This document shows, one piece after another, positions 1 through 11,714 of a DNA stretch of 64,000 nt; within the stretch, counting starts at the first letter, position 1, and every line of letters starts with the position of its first letter. The position numbers were made by a program, and so were the translations under genes. The notes under the pieces are model-generated. The model searched no databases, was not told where the DNA came from, and saw nothing but the letters and a program-made list of their open reading frames with translations. The stretch is taken from the NCBI GenBank assembly GCA_030220185.1, contig JASPKZ010007528.1:1-64000 (forward strand), read 5' to 3'. Source of the DNA: Diploptera punctata. Lineage: Eukaryota > Arthropoda > Insecta > Blattodea > Blaberidae.

Positions 1-1962
1 ATCCTTCCTATCTATTGGAATAATCTAGTGCTGGTTTTTTGTACACCGTTTTTCTAACAATTTGGTCTCTTTAGGTTAAAGGTGTGCCTTTGAAAAAATT
101 TTAACATAATTCTGGTGGATTCGGATTTTTCTTCATTTCTGGTGTTATTCTGATGTTTGATTTTATTTGATGTTTCTTCTTTCCCTTTGATTTAGTAACA
201 AAATTATTTTATCTTTGTCTTTTGTTTCTCAATTTTCTTTTTCATGGTTATGTTCAAAAACGTGAAAAATTTATTTTCTAGGTTTTCCCACATGATGTTT
301 CCTAATATTTTAGACAATTTGATATGTAACACTAATTTCAATATCCAGATTACTGATCATTTCAAAGTGTTTATTCTTTTCTAGTTTTAGTAATTTGTTC
401 TCCAAAATTTGTTTGTTGTTTGCTGTTATTGTTATGCTTAACGGTTTTTCTAATGAACATGGGAACCAATTCTAATTTTAGACATTGGTTGATGAATTTA
501 ATGTCTGCTAATCTTTTAAATTTCTTCTCTCTTAATTTTATAAACTTTTTGACTTCATATTTTGTTTCGAAAAAATTGTTATTGAAATTGAGTATGGAGG
601 ACGCCATCTTTGTTTTTCGTAATTTATAACACAACACAAATTTCTGGTTTTTTTGTCTTCTCTTCCTTGTAACTTAAGAAGTTGTTAATTAATATTTAAT
701 TTTAGGAAGTTTATTTTGAGGTTATTTTAATTATATTATTTTTGGTCTGGACATCTTACCTCAATATTAATGTTGATTTGTTCTTGGACATGTTTCAAAA
801 CAATTCTCTGTTTTATCTTCAGCTTTCCCAGACTGGTTTTATTTATGTTGCATTATGTTGCACCACCTGGATGTCGATGTCAGCTCCATCCTGTGGTTGG
901 CCAAAGAACCTCCAAACAAGGTCACCCTCCATCGGAATATCAAATTCATAACTCTGTTTCTGTTCTTTCTGAATATAAATTTTTTTCCCAAATAGTCAGC
1001 TCGTTTGTATTTCCTAACTGTTTTATAATTTAGTGTCTGAATTTATATTATGTTTTTCAGACCACACCAAATCATGAGCAGCAACTGCAGATTTTTCAAT
1101 TTCTCCATTTTTAATATTTCTTATGTGTTCTTTGGTTCTAATTTTTAGGTTTCTTTTTGTTTTCCCTATATATATCTTTTCAACAACCATGCATTCAATT
1201 TGTATATTCCTGACTTTTATTTTTATCAGTTTTTCATTTTTGTTGGTTTTTATTAGTTTATTTAAACTGTAGTTTATTTTTTGGTGCTAATTTAATATTA
1301 AACTTCTCAAATATATTTTGAAAATTTATTATGTACCCAGGGGGATATGTGATTTCCTATATTTTTCATAGGTGGTTCTTCTTTTTCAAGATTACTTCTG
1401 TTTTATCATTTTTTTGTTTTTTATACTTTTCTATCCTTTTATGTACCATTTTTTTCATCAAACCCATTTTCTCTATGCTACTTTGATTATGTGTTTTTTT
1501 CTCATGTTTGAAATCTTCTTCGTTTAAGGGTAAGTTTACCAATCTATGAGTTTAAACTATTAAATGCTGCTAATTTATGTCCAATTGGATTGAACCCTGT
1601 TGATTTTATTAAAATTTTCCGTATGAGTTTCTTTCCTATGAATCCTGAATTCAATTTTTCTTTTTTCTTCCTGTCTTCTGACCAATTTAAGATCCAAAAA
1701 AGGTATTTGTTTATTGTCTTCTATTTCTTTGGTGAATTTAATGTTTGTACTCTGTAAATTTAATAGTTTTAGGGAATCTTCTACATGTTTTTCTTTAACA
1801 ATACAAATTATATCATCAACATATCTACTCCAAAATTTAAACATTGTGGGATGTGCTTTGGTGATTTTACATTCAAAATCGCTCATAAATAAATTTGCCA
1901 GGAAAGGTGATAATGGGTTTCCCATTGAGAGCCCTGATTTTTGTCTATAGAAATTCCCATTG
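1..1962 (-). mobile_element. Penelope-like element, inverted left arm (two partial tandem copies)
   Basis: Read on the minus strand from 1962 downward. First comes the second half of a PLE reverse transcriptase (1960 to about 1575; motif SGLSMGNPLSP, then RYVDD), then a decayed GIY-YIG stretch (about 1290-1060). Next is the 3' untranslated pLTR (about 1060-700) with a hammerhead-like core at 786-822. At about 690 a second copy begins immediately with its 5' leader and the N-terminal peptide starting MASSILNFNNN; it runs off the window edge. The arm is near-identical to the opposite strand of 1963-5460, so the two arms form a large head-to-head palindrome centred near 1960. Several indels break the frames. 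The family assignment rests on the RT motifs plus GIY-YIG. Confidence 0.9.
786..822 (-). ncRNA. hammerhead-ribozyme-like core, PLE lineage A (left arm)
   Basis: On the minus strand CTGAAGA is followed by one extra T, a helix II of AAAAC/GTTTT, GAAA, and a two-base-pair helix III closing on GTC. Helix I is weak: one obvious pair next to the core, plus a distal GTCTGG/CCAGAC match far away. I therefore treat lineage A as hammerhead-like rather than proven. Confidence 0.5.
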
Positions 1963-2755
1963 AATGTAAAAAACACATAATCAAAGTAGCAAGAGAAAAT
2001 GGGTTTGATGAAAAAATGGTACATAAAAGGATAGAAAAGTATAAAAAACAAAAAATGATAAACAGAAGTAATCTTGAAAAAGAAGAACCACCTATGAAAA
2101 AATATAGGAAATTCACATATCACCCCTGGGTACATAATAAATTTCAAAATATATTTGAGAAGTTTAATATTAAATTAGCACCAAAAAATAACTACAGTTT
2201 AAATAAACTAATAAAAACCAACAAAAATGAAAAAACTGATAAAAATAAAAAGTCAGGAATATATCAAATTGAATGCATGGGTTTGTGAAAAGATATATAT
2301 AGGGAAAACAAAAAGAAACCTAAAAATTAGAACCAAAGAACACATAAGAAATATTAAAAATGGAGAAATTGAAAAATCTGCAGTTGCTGCTCATGTTTGG
2401 TCTGAAAAACATAATATAAATTCAGACACTAATTATTAAACAGTTAGAAAATACAAACGAGCTGACTATTTGGGAAAAAATTATATTCAGAAGAACAGAA
2501 ACAGAGTTATGAATTTTGATATTCCGATGGAGGGTGACCTTGTTTGGAGGTTCTTTGGCCAACCACAGGATGGAGCTGACATCGACATCCAGGTGGGTGC
2601 AACATAATGCAACATAAATAAAACCAGTCTGGGAAAGCTGAAGATAAAACAGAGAATTGTTTTGAAACATGTCCAAGAACAAATCAACATTAATATTGAG
2701 GTAAGATGTCCAGACCAAAATAATATAATTAAAATAACCTCAAAATATAACTTCC
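1963..2755 (+). mobile_element. Penelope-like element, 3' part (first unit of right tandem arm)
   Basis: This copy starts after the RT core, directly at the palindrome centre, where a run of A residues is shared by the two joined sequences. It carries the C-terminal linker, a GIY-YIG nuclease domain (GIYQI, then YIGKTKRN) broken by a frameshift near 2280, and the pLTR with a hammerhead-like core at 2638-2673. The pLTR ends at about 2755 and the next copy follows without spacer, so the two copies are a direct tandem as is typical for PLEs. Confidence 0.85.
2638..2673 (+). ncRNA. hammerhead-ribozyme-like core, PLE lineage A
   Basis: CTGAAGA (2638-2644), extra T, AAAAC (2646-2650) pairing with GTTTT (2659-2663), GAAA (2664-2667), helix III AC/GU with a two-base loop, H17 = C2673. 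Helix I next to the core is poor, as in all lineage A copies. It sits 50-60 bases after the GIY-YIG coding part, in the pLTR. Confidence 0.5.
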
Positions 2756-2846
2756 TAAAATTAAATATTAATTACAACTTCTTAAGTTACAAGGAAGAAA
2801 CAAAACCAGAAATTGTGTTTGTGTTATAAATTACGAAAAACAAGAT

Positions 2847-3290
2847 GGCGTCCTCCATACTCAATTTCAATAACAATTTTTTCGAAACAAAATATGAAGT
2901 CAAAAGTTTATAAAATTAAGAGAGAAGAAATTTAAAAGATTAGCAGACATTAAATTCATCAACCAATGTCTAAAATTAGAATTGGTTCCCATGTTCATTA
3001 GAAAAACCGTTAAGCATAACAATAACAGCAAACAACAAAAAATTTTGGAGAACAAATTACTAAAACTAGAAAAGAATAAACACTTTGAAATGATCAGTAA
3101 TCTGGATATTGAAATTTATTTGTTACATATCAAATTGTCTAAAATATTAGGAAACATCATGTGGGAAAACCTAGAAAATAAATTTTTCACTTTTTTGAAC
3201 ATAACCATGAAAAAGAAAATTGAGAAACAAAAGACAAAGATAAATAATTTGTTAACTAAATCAAAGGGAAAGAAAGAATACATCAAATAA
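2847..3290 (+). pseudogene. N-terminal part of PLE protein, frameshifted
   Basis: It begins with the peptide MASSILNFNNNFFETK. The frame is lost near 2905 and resumes from about 2940 to 3290 as a lysine- and asparagine-rich helical segment. The inverted copy at 371-637 (minus strand) keeps this region in one frame, which shows that the break here is copy-specific. No catalytic motif is present. It precedes the RT and is probably the N-terminal extension usual in PLE proteins. Confidence 0.6.
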
Positions 3291-3393
3291 AATCAAACAT
3301 CAGAATAAAACCAGAAATGAAGAAAAATCAGAATCCACCAGAAATTATGTTAAAAATTTTTCAAAGGCAACCTTTAACCTAAAAGAGACAAAA

Positions 3394-4845
3394 TTGTTAG
3401 AAAACGGTCTAAAAACAGCAATAGATTATTCCAATAGAATAGAAGAATACATAGTGGACATTGAAAATTCAATAGAAGGGTTAGTTACAGAAGAAAAAAT
3501 AATCATCAGAAAAAAATGTGAAGAAATTTTGAATAAAATAAAGAATACAAATAAAAACCCAGTTTGTAAGGAGAATTTAAAAACACTCAAAGAAATAAAT
3601 AACAAAAATGTTGTATATACAAAATCAGATAAGGGTAACCAAATTATAATTCTGGACAAAGAAGATTATCAAAATAGAATGGAAGAACTTTTGAAAGAAA
3701 AAGAGTATGAAAAAATTAAGAATGACCCCCTACCAAAAACCATAAAAAAAGTGGAAAACTGTTTTAAAAATGTTAAAATTCTATCCAAGAAAGAAAAATT
3801 TCAATTAAAAGTAAGCAACCCAAGAAACCCTAATATACATGGACTTCCAAAAATTCACAAACCGGGAAACAAAATGAGGCCAATAATTAACAATATTGGA
3901 TCACCAACCTACAAAATTTCGAAATGGCTGAATAATCAATTTAAAAGAATTAATAATTTTGAAAGTCTGCAGATTGAAAATTCATTGGAATTAGTTAAGA
4001 AATTAGAAAAAGTGGAAATTGAACCCACAGATAGGTTGGTTTCGTTTGATGTAGTTTCACTATTCACAAATGTACCGAAACAAAAAACTTTGGAGATATT
4101 GAACAATTGGTTAAGAAAAAACAACATAGACAGAGAGATCAAAGAAGATTATTTGAAATTAACTGCGTTATGCATTGACCAAATGTTTTTTACATTCAAT
4201 GGGAATTTCTATAGACAAAAATCAGGGCTCTCAATGGGAAACCCATTATCACCTTTCCTGGCAAATTTATTTATGAGCGATTTTGAATGTAAAATCACCA
4301 AAGCACATCCCACAATGTTTAAATTTTGGAGTAGATATGTTGATGATATAATTTGTATTGTTAAAGAAAAACATGTAGAAGATTCCCTAAAACTATTAAA
4401 TTTACAGAGTACAAACATTAAATTCACCAAAGAAATAGAAGACAATAAACAAATACCTTTTTTGGATCTTAAATTGGTCAGAAACGAAGAAAAAAGAAAA
4501 ATTGAATTCAGGATTCATAGGAAAGAAACTCATACGGAAAATTTTATAAAATCAACAGGGTTCAATCCAATTGGACATAAATTAGCAGCATTTAATAGTT
4601 TAACTCATAGATTGGTAAACTTACCCTTAAACGAAGAAGATTTCAAACATGAGAAAAAACACATAATCAAAGTAGCAAGAGAAAATGGGTTTGATGAAAA
4701 AATGGTACATAAAAGGATAGAAAAGTATAAAAAACAAAAAATGATAAACAGAAGTAATCTTGAAAAAGAAGAACCACCTATGAAAAAATATAGGAAATTC
4801 ACATATCACCCCTGGGTACATAATAAATTTCAAAAATATATTTGA
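3394..4845 (+). pseudogene. Penelope-like reverse transcriptase (483 codons open)
   Basis: The open frame covers the PLE-type RT. Around residue 145 is HGLPKIHKPG, the hallmark of this class. The catalytic motif A region is SFDVVSLFTNVP near residue 214. SGLSMGNPLSP lies near 275, and the YVDD catalytic box near 315. A conserved Lys/Arg-rich linker follows. The frame ends prematurely at NKFQKYI because of an extra A; the GIY-YIG domain continues in another frame from about 4846. The first ATG is at 3394, but homology should extend upstream, so the true start lies in the broken N-terminal part. It is not an LTR or LINE RT, because HGLPKIHK and the linked GIY-YIG are PLE features. Confidence 0.88.
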
Positions 4846-5305
4846 GAAGTTTAATATTAAATTAGCACCAAAAAATAACTACAGTTTAAATAAACTAATA
4901 AAAACCAACAAAAATGAAAAAACTGATAAAAATAAAAAGTCAGGAATATATCAAATTGAATGCATGGGTTGTGAAAAGATATATATAGGGAAAACAAAAA
5001 GAAACCTAAAAATTAGAACCAAAGAACACATAAGAAATATTAAAAATGGAGAAATTGAAAAATCTGCAGTTGCTGCTCATGTTTGGTCTGAAAAACATAA
5101 TATAAATTCAGACACTAAATTATTAAAACAGTTAGAAAATACAAACGAGCTGACTATTTGGGAAAAAATTTATATTCAGAAGAACAGAAACAGAGTTATG
5201 AATTTTGATATTCCGATGGAGGGTGACCTTGTTTGGAGGTTCTTTGGCCAACCACAGGATGGAGCTGACATCGACATCCAGGTGGTGCAACATAATGCAA
5301 CATAA
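4846..5305 (+). pseudogene. GIY-YIG endonuclease domain of the PLE
   Basis: This continues the RT frame after a one-base shift. It shows GIYQIECMG, then KIYIGKTKRNLKIRTKEH, which are the GIY and YIG motifs with the following Arg/His positions. SAVAAHVWSEKH and an acidic C-terminal tail (MEGDLVWRFFGQPQDG) come next. A cysteine pair precedes YIG, as in PLE nucleases. The stop is at 5305 and the pLTR follows directly. In the family this domain nicks target DNA for priming. Confidence 0.85.
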
Positions 5306-5325
5306 ATAAAACCAGTCTGGGAAAG

Positions 5326-5361
5326 CTGAAGATAAAACAGAGAATTGTTTTGAAACATGTC
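5326..5361 (+). ncRNA. hammerhead-ribozyme-like core, PLE lineage A
   Basis: Same layout as the copy at 2638: CTGAAGA at 5326-5332, helix II AAAAC/GTTTT, GAAA at 5352-5355, candidate cleavage after C5361. It lies in the pLTR of the near-complete element. Helix I is weak. Confidence 0.5.
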
Positions 5362-5460
5362 CAAGAACAAATCAACATTAATATTGAGGTAAGATGTCCA
5401 GACCAAAAATAATATAATTAAAATAACCTCAAAATATAACTTCCTAAAATTAAATATTAA

Positions 5461-6243
<783 letters not shown>

Positions 6244-6439
6244 TCAATCTAAACTAACACTCAAATTTGAAATATATGAGCAGGGATCAGAAGTTGAGGA
6301 AAAATATTTTTCTTTCATTTTATGTCTGAAGACGAGGCCCAACTTAATACACGGAGAGTTGTTTCTGATCTCTGATAACAAATGATTTTCAAGTTTTTCC
6401 TTAAGAAAAGCCGTGTCTCCACCATCACCCAGTTGGTAG

Positions 6440-6600
6440 ACCAAGAATGAGGTGGGAGAATAACATTAACTATGATTTGAGGAAAGCAGATTATACAGAA
6501 AATGATTAGAAAGCATTAGTTCAGATTAGGGATGTATGGAGAGCTTATATCCATGCGGCCATGAACCTACGGGTTTGATAGTGTCAGTGAGTAAGTAAGT
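6440..6600 (+). mobile_element. non-LTR retrotransposon family L-A, 3' end
   Basis: This matches the C-terminal coding end of family L-A (GRPRMRWENN, then RDVWRAY) and its terminal text ending in a short (GTAA)n tail. It is 5'-truncated and lies in ENOPH1 intron 3. Confidence 0.8.
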
Positions 6601-6798
6601 AATAAGATTTATTATTTTGAAAATACCATCGTGCAAAAAAATAATGTACAACACAGTTTTGTGAAGTGTTTTACAGAATCTCTGAAATTAAAAACATTGC
6701 TTTAACTTGGTTTTTAATAATGTCCTCACTTCTGTACAAACTACTTGCCAACCTTGCATTGTAATATGCTATTACTTGGAAGAATTAATGTTACTTAC

Positions 6799-6989
6799 TG
6801 TCCTTTCAACTTTCCATTCTTGAAACCTTCTCTCATGATATGAGCTTGAAGTTGTTTCAAGGCCTTCGTCTTTCTGTCCAGGTCCATCTGCCACAACACA
6901 TTCTTTACCACAGCTTCCCGTGTTGCATCTCCATTCTCCTCTGGGATCAACACAGCACCATCAACCTTATCTGTCTCATCTTGTTTTGA
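6799..6989 (-). CDS. ENOPH1: enolase-phosphatase E1, exon 3
   Basis: The 191-base exon starts in phase 0 after acceptor TTTTGCAG and ends in phase 2 before donor GTAAGT (6798-6793). It encodes a charged N-terminal segment, then NVLWQMDLDRKTKALKQLQ and the segment up to NGKLKG. That is the cap-domain helix characteristic of ENOPH1, with DRKTKALKQLQ the clearest match. It joins exon 2 and exon 4 without frame loss. Confidence 0.93.
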
Positions 6990-7034
6990 CTGCAAAAGCA
7001 ATAACACTTAAGTCAAAACACATATGCAATTTTC

Positions 7035-7135
7035 CAAACAAAATATCATATGAAACAGGTAGATCATTTGGTAGAGCATTGGCATAGAAAATGCCAAAGG
7101 TCCTGAGTTCAAACCCCAGTCTGAGAGTGTATTTT
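7035..7135 (+). repeat. tRNA-like arm of a foldback element
   Basis: A tRNA-like sequence has an A-box-like TAGATCATTTGGTAGAGC and a B-box-like GAGTTCAAACCCC. It directly abuts the 7137-9300 inverted repeat. The same tRNA-like text recurs at 27310-27390, 30870-30905 and 31310-31390. Confidence 0.6.
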
Positions 7136-7482
7136 TCGTAAGTAATGCAACAAGTGATTTCCAATTTTTCTAGAGAATTTGGAAATCAAGAGTGGCATTT
7201 GTTAGGACTATTTAACGAATAAAATTAAGCTGTTTACTCACAAATCATTATTTAAATATGGTTATTTTAAAATATTTAATGTATACGGCAATGTTTGAAA
7301 AAAATTAGAAACGATTGGTACGCTTCATCTGCTCCTTTTGTTCATCACTGCAACCAGATCATATTATTTATTGCCAAAGGAATGCAATATTGTAAGAATG
7401 CTCTCTAGTGGAGAAAGAATGAAACAATGAAACACATCAAACTGTATATTAATTCATTTCTGGTGTCCTATGATGTAAAAGG

Positions 7483-8137
7483 CAAAAACTAATTAATGAA
7501 AGCACACTTAAAAAACAAACAGAAGAGAACATAAGATTCAAAAAATTCACTTACCATCCTGTAAAACACCACAAGTTCCAGAAAATTTTCAATAAGTTTA
7601 ACATTCGATTGGCCCCAAAGAATGAATACAGTCTAAACAAGATAATTAAAACCAACAAAAATGAAAAAATTGGACAAGAATATAAATCAGGAATATATCA
7701 GATCAAATGTCAAGATTGCGACAAAATCTACATAGGAAAAACAAAAAGAAATTTAAAAACTAGATTGAAGGAACACCTTAGAAATGTAAAAAAGGGGGAA
7801 GTGGACAAGTCAGCAGTAGCAGCCCATGCTTGGTCTGAAAAACATTTAAGATACAGAAGCTAGCCTAATCAAACAAACAGATAAACTAAAGGAACTCACA
7901 GTCTGGGAAAAAAATCCACATCCAAAAAAACAAAAAAGAAAAACTCATGAATTTTGAAACTCCCGCAAATTTTGACCTAATCCAGAGGTTCATCGGTCCA
8001 CCGACAGAAGTAAGAAGGAAACCGCCAAGAAACGACATAACACCGGTCGACCAGAGGCTACTGACGATGGAGATAAGCTCCGAAACTGCAGTATAGAAGA
8101 AAAAAGATATGAGGTGAGGTAATAAAAACATTAATTT
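7483..8137 (+). mobile_element. PLE lineage C fragment: GIY-YIG plus pLTR
   Basis: It codes for a GIY-YIG domain (GIYQIKCQDCDKIYIGKTKRN at 7690-7755), broken by an insertion near 7848, then the C-terminal tail (FETPANFDLIQRFIGPP) and a pLTR with a hammerhead. It is truncated upstream of the nuclease domain and inserted in a foldback arm. Related copies are at 49840-50055, 50680-50760 and 51640-52110. Confidence 0.85.
8058..8096 (+). ncRNA. hammerhead ribozyme, PLE lineage C, complete core
   Basis: Helix I is CTA (8058-8060) with TAG (8094-8096). The core is CTGACGA at 8061-8067, followed by one extra T8068. Helix II is GGAG/CTCC (8069-8072 with 8078-8081). GAAA is at 8082-8085. Helix III is AC/GU closing a TGCA loop. 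H17 is A8093, so predicted cleavage lies between 8093 and 8094. All residues known to be required are present. Two sister copies have lost G12. Confidence 0.75.
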
Positions 8138-9406
8138 AATTATGAAAATTACATTTTTCTGGAATGTTATTACCTGGGAAAAAATACATTTAAGAAAGTG
8201 CAAACAGTGGTTTCTTTTTTTTTGGTGGTATAATCAATTGCTACAAATGTTTTTATATTAACTCCCGCATGCGCTGTGTGTTGACATTCATGCACTACAT
8301 ATACAATCTGGTAACCGTATTTCTTACAGAGTCAGTCACTGCAAAATAATGCTATGACCTATTCAGAATGTTAAAAAAGGAGATGCTTTCTTTATTATGA
8401 TAAACTTTAGTTGGTAAATTCTAGGCGAAACACGACTGTGATTGGTCATTGACTCCCATTTGGGGCATGAGTTAAATAGTCAGTGTACATATAAATTGTC
8501 CTTGAGTGAGAAGTGTTAAATTAATAATAAAAACAATGAAAGAATATGTACATTTATTTTGACTATTTAACTCACGCCCCAAATGGGAGTCAATGACCAA
8601 TCACATTTCAATGATTTTTTATTTACAACCAATCACAGTCGTGTTTCACCTAGAATTAACCAACTAAAATTTATCATAATAAAGAAAGCACCTCCTTTTT
8701 AACATTCTGAATAGGTCATAGCATTATTTTGCAGTGACTAACTCACTAAGAAATATGGCTACCAGATTGCATATATAGTGCATGAATGTCAACACATGCC
8801 ACATGCGGGAGTTAATATAAAAACATTTGTAGCAATTGATTATACCACCACAAAAAGAAACCACTGTTTGCACTTTCTTAATGTATTTTTCCCCAGAAAA
8901 ATATAATTGTCATATTTACATTATAGGACATCAGCAGGGAATTAATATACAGTTTGATGTGTTTCATTTTGTCTCCACTAGAGTACATTCTTACAATATT
9001 GCGTTCCTTTGGCAATAAATAATATGATCTGGTTGCAGTGATGAACAAAAGAAGTAAATGAAGCACACCAATCGTTTCTCATTTGTTTTCAAACATCACC
9101 GTTTACATTAAATATATAAATATTTTAAAATAACTATAGTTAAATAATGATTTGTGAGTAAACAGCTTAATTTTATTCGTTAAATAGTCCTAACAAATGC
9201 CACTCTTGATTTCCAAATTCTCTAGATAAATTCACTCCTCACTTCGTGAGTCGTGAATTTATCGATAATTTGGAAATCACTCGTGGCATTACTTACGATA
9301 ATGTTTCATTTTAGTCAGCAGACATCACAGATGTAATATGGTTAACCATTTTGAAAACTTAAGGATCTCTGAGATTCAACCATAGAGTTTTATATTAATA
9401 TACATA

Positions 9407-9750
9407 TGCCGTAGCCGAGCGGTTAAGGTAGGAAGCCTTGGTGCAGAGCTACGGGACTTGCGCTGGTTCGAGTCTCCATGGGGGAAGAAATTTTCTCATG
9501 GTATTTCGACCAGTATGGGACCGGTGCCCACCCAGCATCGTGAGGCAATTGGGTAGCTACAATAAGTAGCGGCTCCAGGTTGAGGAACCAGCTATAACGG
9601 CTGGGGGACTCAACATGCTAACCACATGTCACCCCTACACTGGCTGTTGATCATCTACCTCTGTGATTGACACATATGGATGTGAAGGGCCAGCAGCCGG
9701 CTGGTAAAAGGGCAACCGCTGAAAAGTGGAAAGACCCTCAATCGGATAAA
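9407..9750 (+). repeat. SINE family 2 (tRNA-headed)
   Basis: The head GCCGTAGCCGAGCGGTTAAGG resembles the 5' half of a Leu/Ser-type tRNA, with a B box at GGTTCGAGTCTCC. A body follows that recurs at 45347-45655 and, inverted, at 20740-21363. It lies just downstream of ENOPH1 exon 2 in intron 2. Confidence 0.8.
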
Positions 9751-9785
9751 TATGATACTTGTTTGTAAATGTTTAAAACACTCAC

Positions 9786-9887
9786 CTGTTCCTTAAGTAA
9801 AACTAAATCATCCTGAAGCTCAGCATCTTCCCAATGCTCCTTCAAGTACGACTCCAAGTTGTCCCTCACATAAGGAAACAGTGTATC
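9786..9887 (-). CDS. ENOPH1: enolase-phosphatase E1, exon 2
   Basis: The 102-base exon (34 codons) starts and ends in phase 0, flanked by acceptor TTTTTAG and donor GTGAGT. It encodes DTLFPYVRDNLESYLKEHW followed by an acidic helix, the stretch that follows the DIEGTTT motif in ENOPH1 proteins. It joins exon 1 (ending ISFVK) and exon 3 in frame. Introns on either side (about 14.6 kb and 2.8 kb) are filled with transposons. Confidence 0.95.
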
Positions 9888-10218
9888 CTAAAAAGAAAAT
9901 CACAACACAGTGAAGATATTCAGGAACAATACAAGCATCGTAACTGAGAAAGCAACACTATGCATTCATGTAGTACCATTGGGTGATAGCGAGGAGATAG
10001 AAAGGCCCATTGAGTAACACAAAGAACAAAGGACTGGAAGTAAATATCAATAAAACTAAATATACAGAGTGATTCACAATAAGTATCACAGACTTCTCGG
10101 GGTTGTAGAGGTGACTTTCACTCCAATTCAACCCAGGAAGTTACTACAGACCTTATGGGCTAGGCCAGTGTCCCCCTACCTACAGAGGGTAGATGTTGCC
10201 AAACTCATAATAACAGTA

Positions 10219-10642
10219 ATAATTAAATGAATCGTGATTTCTTCTTACCTCATACTTCTATGTTTTTTTAAACACAGCACTGCAGTATCGGTGACACGTT
10301 ATTGTCATCGTCAGCTGTTTTCACGACTCAATTTTTTTCCCTTTTGCCGGTAATTATCTAGACTGCCATCTGGTGTTCTTTTGAAGGAATTACTCTTCAA
10401 ACTGCTATCTGGTGTTATTTTGAATGAATCATTTCCTAAACTGCTATCTGTTGTATTTTTGAAGAACTTTGTAATCAAAAGAACACCAGATGGCAGTCTA
10501 GATAATTACCGGCAAAAGGGAAAAAAATTGACAGTCGTGAAAACAGCTGATGATGACGACGTGTCGCCGATACCACAGTGCTGTGTTTAAAAAAACATAG
10601 AAGTATGAGGTAAGAAGAAATCACAATTCATTTAATTATTAT
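10219..10642. repeat. PLE lineage E palindrome (inverted pLTR pair)
   Basis: Two lineage E 3' ends lie head to head. Both arms end in the coding tail with the repeated TPDGS-type unit and then the hammerhead-like region. The right arm has CTGATGA, GATA instead of GAAA, and the tail GTATGAGGTAAGAAGAAATC. The outer ends carry ATTAAATGAATCGTGATTTC and its complement. Confidence 0.8.
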
Positions 10643-11146
10643 TAATTGAACCTCATAATGTTAAAAATTCCCAAATTTAATATATAACAATCATAATAAC
10701 AGTATTTGTTTGTTTAGGGAGGGGTGGATGGGCAAGGTTAGCAGTACTTTTTCCAAATCTATGTACTATACATTTAAAAAACATTGTTTTTCTTTTACGG
10801 CATGCAAACTAGTTTTATAGTAAATATGAGTTGACACTTTCACACAGGATAGTACAGACCCGCACGAGGTCAGTGACAAGTGGTAACTGTTTTTTTCTTT
10901 AAGAGGGGGTGGCTTGGACGACTACAACTTACAACTATGTACCTGCTGTGTTGCAATCTTCAGTTTTATATACGATTTCTCTCAAGAAAATACTGTTAAA
11001 ATGGCAACACAGTTCCCTATTCTAAACACACAGTAACTTCCTGGGTTGAATCTGACTGTAGTAAATAAAGTTTTGATAAAGAACCCATGTCTGAAAATGT
11101 ACTATTTTGATGTAAAGTTTGGAGATCGGAACGCAATGGGCTGATA

Positions 11147-11395
11147 TCACGTGCCTTGTGTTTCACAATAAGTATTACAGACTTCTAGGGTTGTACTACA
11201 AGTGTGGTTCCACGTGTTATCGTTGCACAAAGTGTACCTGCGATGCATGTTTTCGTACACATGCCCCACAAGACATGGTGTATTCTCAATAATTTCTGCT
11301 GTCGTCAGAATTTGTGCAACAAGATCTTCCTCCGATTCGATAGGTGTAGTACAACCCCTAGAAGTGTGTAATACTTGTTCCGAAACATAAGACAA
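11147..11395 (-). pseudogene. Tc1/mariner-like transposase C-terminal fragment
   Basis: The fragment carries IESEEDLVAQILTTAEIIENTP, then VYENMHRRYTLCNDNTWNHT. I recognise this as the C-terminal pattern of insect mariner-like transposases that end in a Cys/His motif. The catalytic DDE part is absent. Confidence 0.5.
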
Positions 11396-11714
11396 TATCA
11401 GCCCATTGTGTTTCGATCTTCAAACTTATTTTACATCAAAATAGTATGTTTCAAGACATGGGTTCCTCATCAAAACTTTATCTACTAAGTTCCCTCTACA
11501 ACCCCTAGAAGTCTGTATTACTTATTGTGAATCACCCACCCTGTATGGCCTACACACAGAAATACAATGCATAATGGAAATGGACAGCTACTGACAAATG
11601 AGGGAAATTTTGAACAAGTGGCTGAATTCAAATACCTAGGAACAATAATCACAAATAGGAATGAGATGCACAAATAAATTAAACATAGGCTCAATTCTGG
11701 AAATGCGTGCTATT

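Larger units (their letters stand above)
2756..5460 (+). mobile_element. Penelope-like element, nearly full-length copy
   Basis: This is the most complete PLE here: 5' leader, N-terminal coding part, reverse transcriptase, GIY-YIG endonuclease and pLTR, about 2.7 kb. It follows a partial copy in tandem. Frameshifts interrupt the N-terminal part (near 2905 and 3290-3394) and the RT/endonuclease junction (near 4835, one extra A relative to the 2140 copy). As written it is not an intact gene. PLEs encode one protein with RT plus a C-terminal GIY-YIG nuclease and insert through target priming; the arrangement seen here fits that family. Confidence 0.9.
7137..9300. repeat. large inverted-repeat (foldback) element with PLE insertion
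   Basis: The left arm (7137-7482 and 8138-8484) is the inverted copy of the right arm (8556-9300). Outer ends share the text TAATGCCACGAGTGATTTCC and inner ends share GACTATTTAACTC. The two arms read about 700 bases each and are separated by about 70 bases. A PLE fragment (7483-8137) is inserted in the left arm. Single arms of the same family lie at 13985-14690 and 46790-47482. No coding capacity is seen, so it is probably a non-autonomous foldback transposon. Confidence 0.7.
10065..11543. mobile_element. Tc1/mariner-type DNA transposon remnant with TA target duplication
   Basis: The terminal inverted repeats are about 45 bases. The left one contains GTGATTCACAATAAGTATCA and the right one its complement with few differences. 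TA dinucleotides flank the element (10063-10064 and 11544-11545). Inside, 11147-11395 (minus strand) encodes a transposase-like C-terminal stretch (IESEEDLVAQIL, ENMHRRYTLC). A PLE palindrome (10219-10642) has inserted near the left end. A nested inverted copy of the terminal text at 11160-11200 and 11345-11390 complicates the right half. Confidence 0.7.

Noticed and set aside
742..1033. Small plus-strand frames over the PLE left arm
   Set aside because: They are antisense shadows of the minus-strand pLTR and nuclease tail.
2638..5361. Calling lineage A copies proven hammerheads
   Set aside because: Core, helix II and helix III fit, but helix I next to the core has only one clear pair; kept as hammerhead-like.
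7137..9300. CRISPR-like or satellite array because of repeated motifs
   Set aside because: The repeats are two inverted long arms, not short direct repeats with spacers; the genome is eukaryotic.
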